A stretch of DNA of 7,134 nucleotides from Firmicutes bacterium UBA5420 (GTDB lineage Bacteria; Bacillota; Limnochordia; Darwinibacteriales; Darwinibacteriaceae): positions 1 to 7,134 of the forward strand of contig DHNI01000100.1 in the NCBI GenBank assembly GCA_002409455.1, written 5' to 3'. Below, in pieces: positions 6,744 through 7,134 of this stretch. Position 1 is the first letter of the stretch; each line of letters starts with the position of its first letter. Made by a program: the position numbers and the translations under genes. The notes beneath the pieces were generated by a model that saw only the letters and a program-made list of their open reading frames with translations, was not told the origin of the DNA and did no database searches.

Positions 6744-6977
6744 TTAGTCCTCCTGCTTTTGTTGAAACTCATACTCGTCGCTGATTTCTTCCCGTTTACC
6801 TGCTATGGCGTGCTCCCGGCGACGGTTTTTGGCCCGAATCGCCTCCTTTTGCTCTTCCGGGAGATCCATGTGCAACGTATCATGGGAAGCCTCAAGATTT
6901 TCGATGGTGTTCACCACTTGTTCCCTGAGCTTATCCACATTATCTCGGCGGTTGTCCGGTTTAGGCCCTCTGGGCAT
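6744..6977 (-). CDS. tlp: Small acid-soluble spore protein, Tlp family
   Basis: Tlp is a minor small acid-soluble protein made in the forespore late in sporulation and found in the spore core; its exact function is not settled. The 77-residue sequence is highly charged and has no Cys or Trp. The conserved blocks are PDNRRDNVDKL (7-17) with QVVNTIENLEA (20-30), and IRAKNRRREHAI (47-58) with EEISDE (63-68). These match the family pattern PDDRSDNVEKLQ…NTIENI…KN.RR…EI.DE, as I recall it from Bacillus subtilis Tlp. The ATG follows AAGGAG (6985-6990) at seven bases, an ideal site. A strong terminator follows the stop, so the gene is a single transcription unit. Upstream there is a sigma-G-like promoter, as expected for a forespore gene. 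It is the main evidence that the organism forms endospores. Confidence 0.92.
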   Translation of the reverse strand: MPRGPKPDNRRDNVDKLREQVVNTIENLEASHDTLHMDLPEEQKEAIRAKNRRREHAIAGKREEISDEYEFQQKQED

Positions 6978-7017
6978 AACTCAACTCCTTTCCCAAACTC
7001 AAAGCTCATTTCATGTC

Positions 7018-7047
7018 TAGCATAACCTCACTATAAACTTTTATCCC
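7018..7047 (-). promoter_or_regulatory. Putative sigma-G (forespore) promoter of tlp
   Basis: On the - strand, GGGATA (7047-7042) and TATGCTA (7024-7018) are separated by 17 bases. Compared with the sigma-G consensus TGAATA / CATACTA, as I recall it from Bacillus subtilis, the matches are 4 of 6 and 5 of 7. Transcription would start near 7011 and give a leader of about 34 bases. No good sigma-A promoter overlaps it. The match is moderate but the position fits a spore-protein gene. Confidence 0.45.
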
Positions 7048-7134
7048 AGCTTGGTTGACTACGGCTCTAAAAATGAATAGACTGATCGCGAACGCGCGTA
7101 CACCAATAAAGGTGGAGACGTTTCGAATTGTATT

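Noticed and set aside
7006..7134. Open frame on the - strand running in from the right edge and ending at a TGA at 7006-7008
   Set aside because: The translated stretch resembles no protein tail I recognise and it covers the likely tlp promoter. A 42-codon open run is easily due to chance.
7073..7134. ATG at 7073 on the + strand, open to the window edge (begins M-N-R-L-I-A)
   Set aside because: There is no Shine-Dalgarno upstream and only 20 codons are visible; it would also overlap the rightward promoter-like boxes. It cannot be supported without the sequence beyond the edge.

Overview
The window looks like chromosomal DNA of an endospore-forming member of the Bacillota. The best marker is a Tlp-type small acid-soluble spore protein gene with a plausible sigma-G promoter. 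AAGGAG-type ribosome binding sites precede nearly every gene, and base composition is moderate (near 50% GC by eye). The protein sequences read most like Clostridia of the Desulfitobacterium/Desulfosporosinus kind, but that placement is an impression and was not tested by a search. No insertion sequence, tRNA, rRNA, CRISPR array or phage gene was seen.

Layout, left to right. Bases 1-630 (+) hold the 3' end of a gene whose product ends in a small beta-rich domain and four membrane helices, probably a membrane-anchored beta-lactamase-like serine hydrolase. After 47 bases comes a 423-residue RelA/SpoT-type nucleotidyltransferase (678-1949, +) with no hydrolase domain and a long unassigned C-terminal half. 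Next is a tightly spaced two-gene unit on the + strand: malic enzyme (2048-3214) and a PatB/MalY-type PLP-dependent C-S lyase (3217-4395). A strong hairpin at 4400-4430 separates it from a convergent two-gene unit on the - strand. That unit is an M20D amidohydrolase (5483-6637), transcribed first, then an S66/MccF-like serine peptidase (4449-5495) whose start overlaps the end of the amidohydrolase gene. A leftward terminator at 6706-6731 isolates this pair from tlp (6744-6977, -). The last 157 bases are the tlp promoter region.

How the genes may work together. Malic enzyme and the C-S lyase both release pyruvate and are almost certainly co-translated. The M20D enzyme (removes N-acyl groups from amino acids) and the S66 enzyme (cuts unusual amide or L,D-peptide bonds) look like a scavenging or detoxification pair. 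Together with the C-S lyase next door they could process N-acylated or S-conjugated amino acids, but this is inference from gene families and proximity. The most unusual gene is the RelA/SpoT-like protein: its synthetase core is recognisable but has substitutions in two usually conserved motifs, and its 200-residue C-terminal region matches no regulatory domain of housekeeping Rel enzymes that I recognise.
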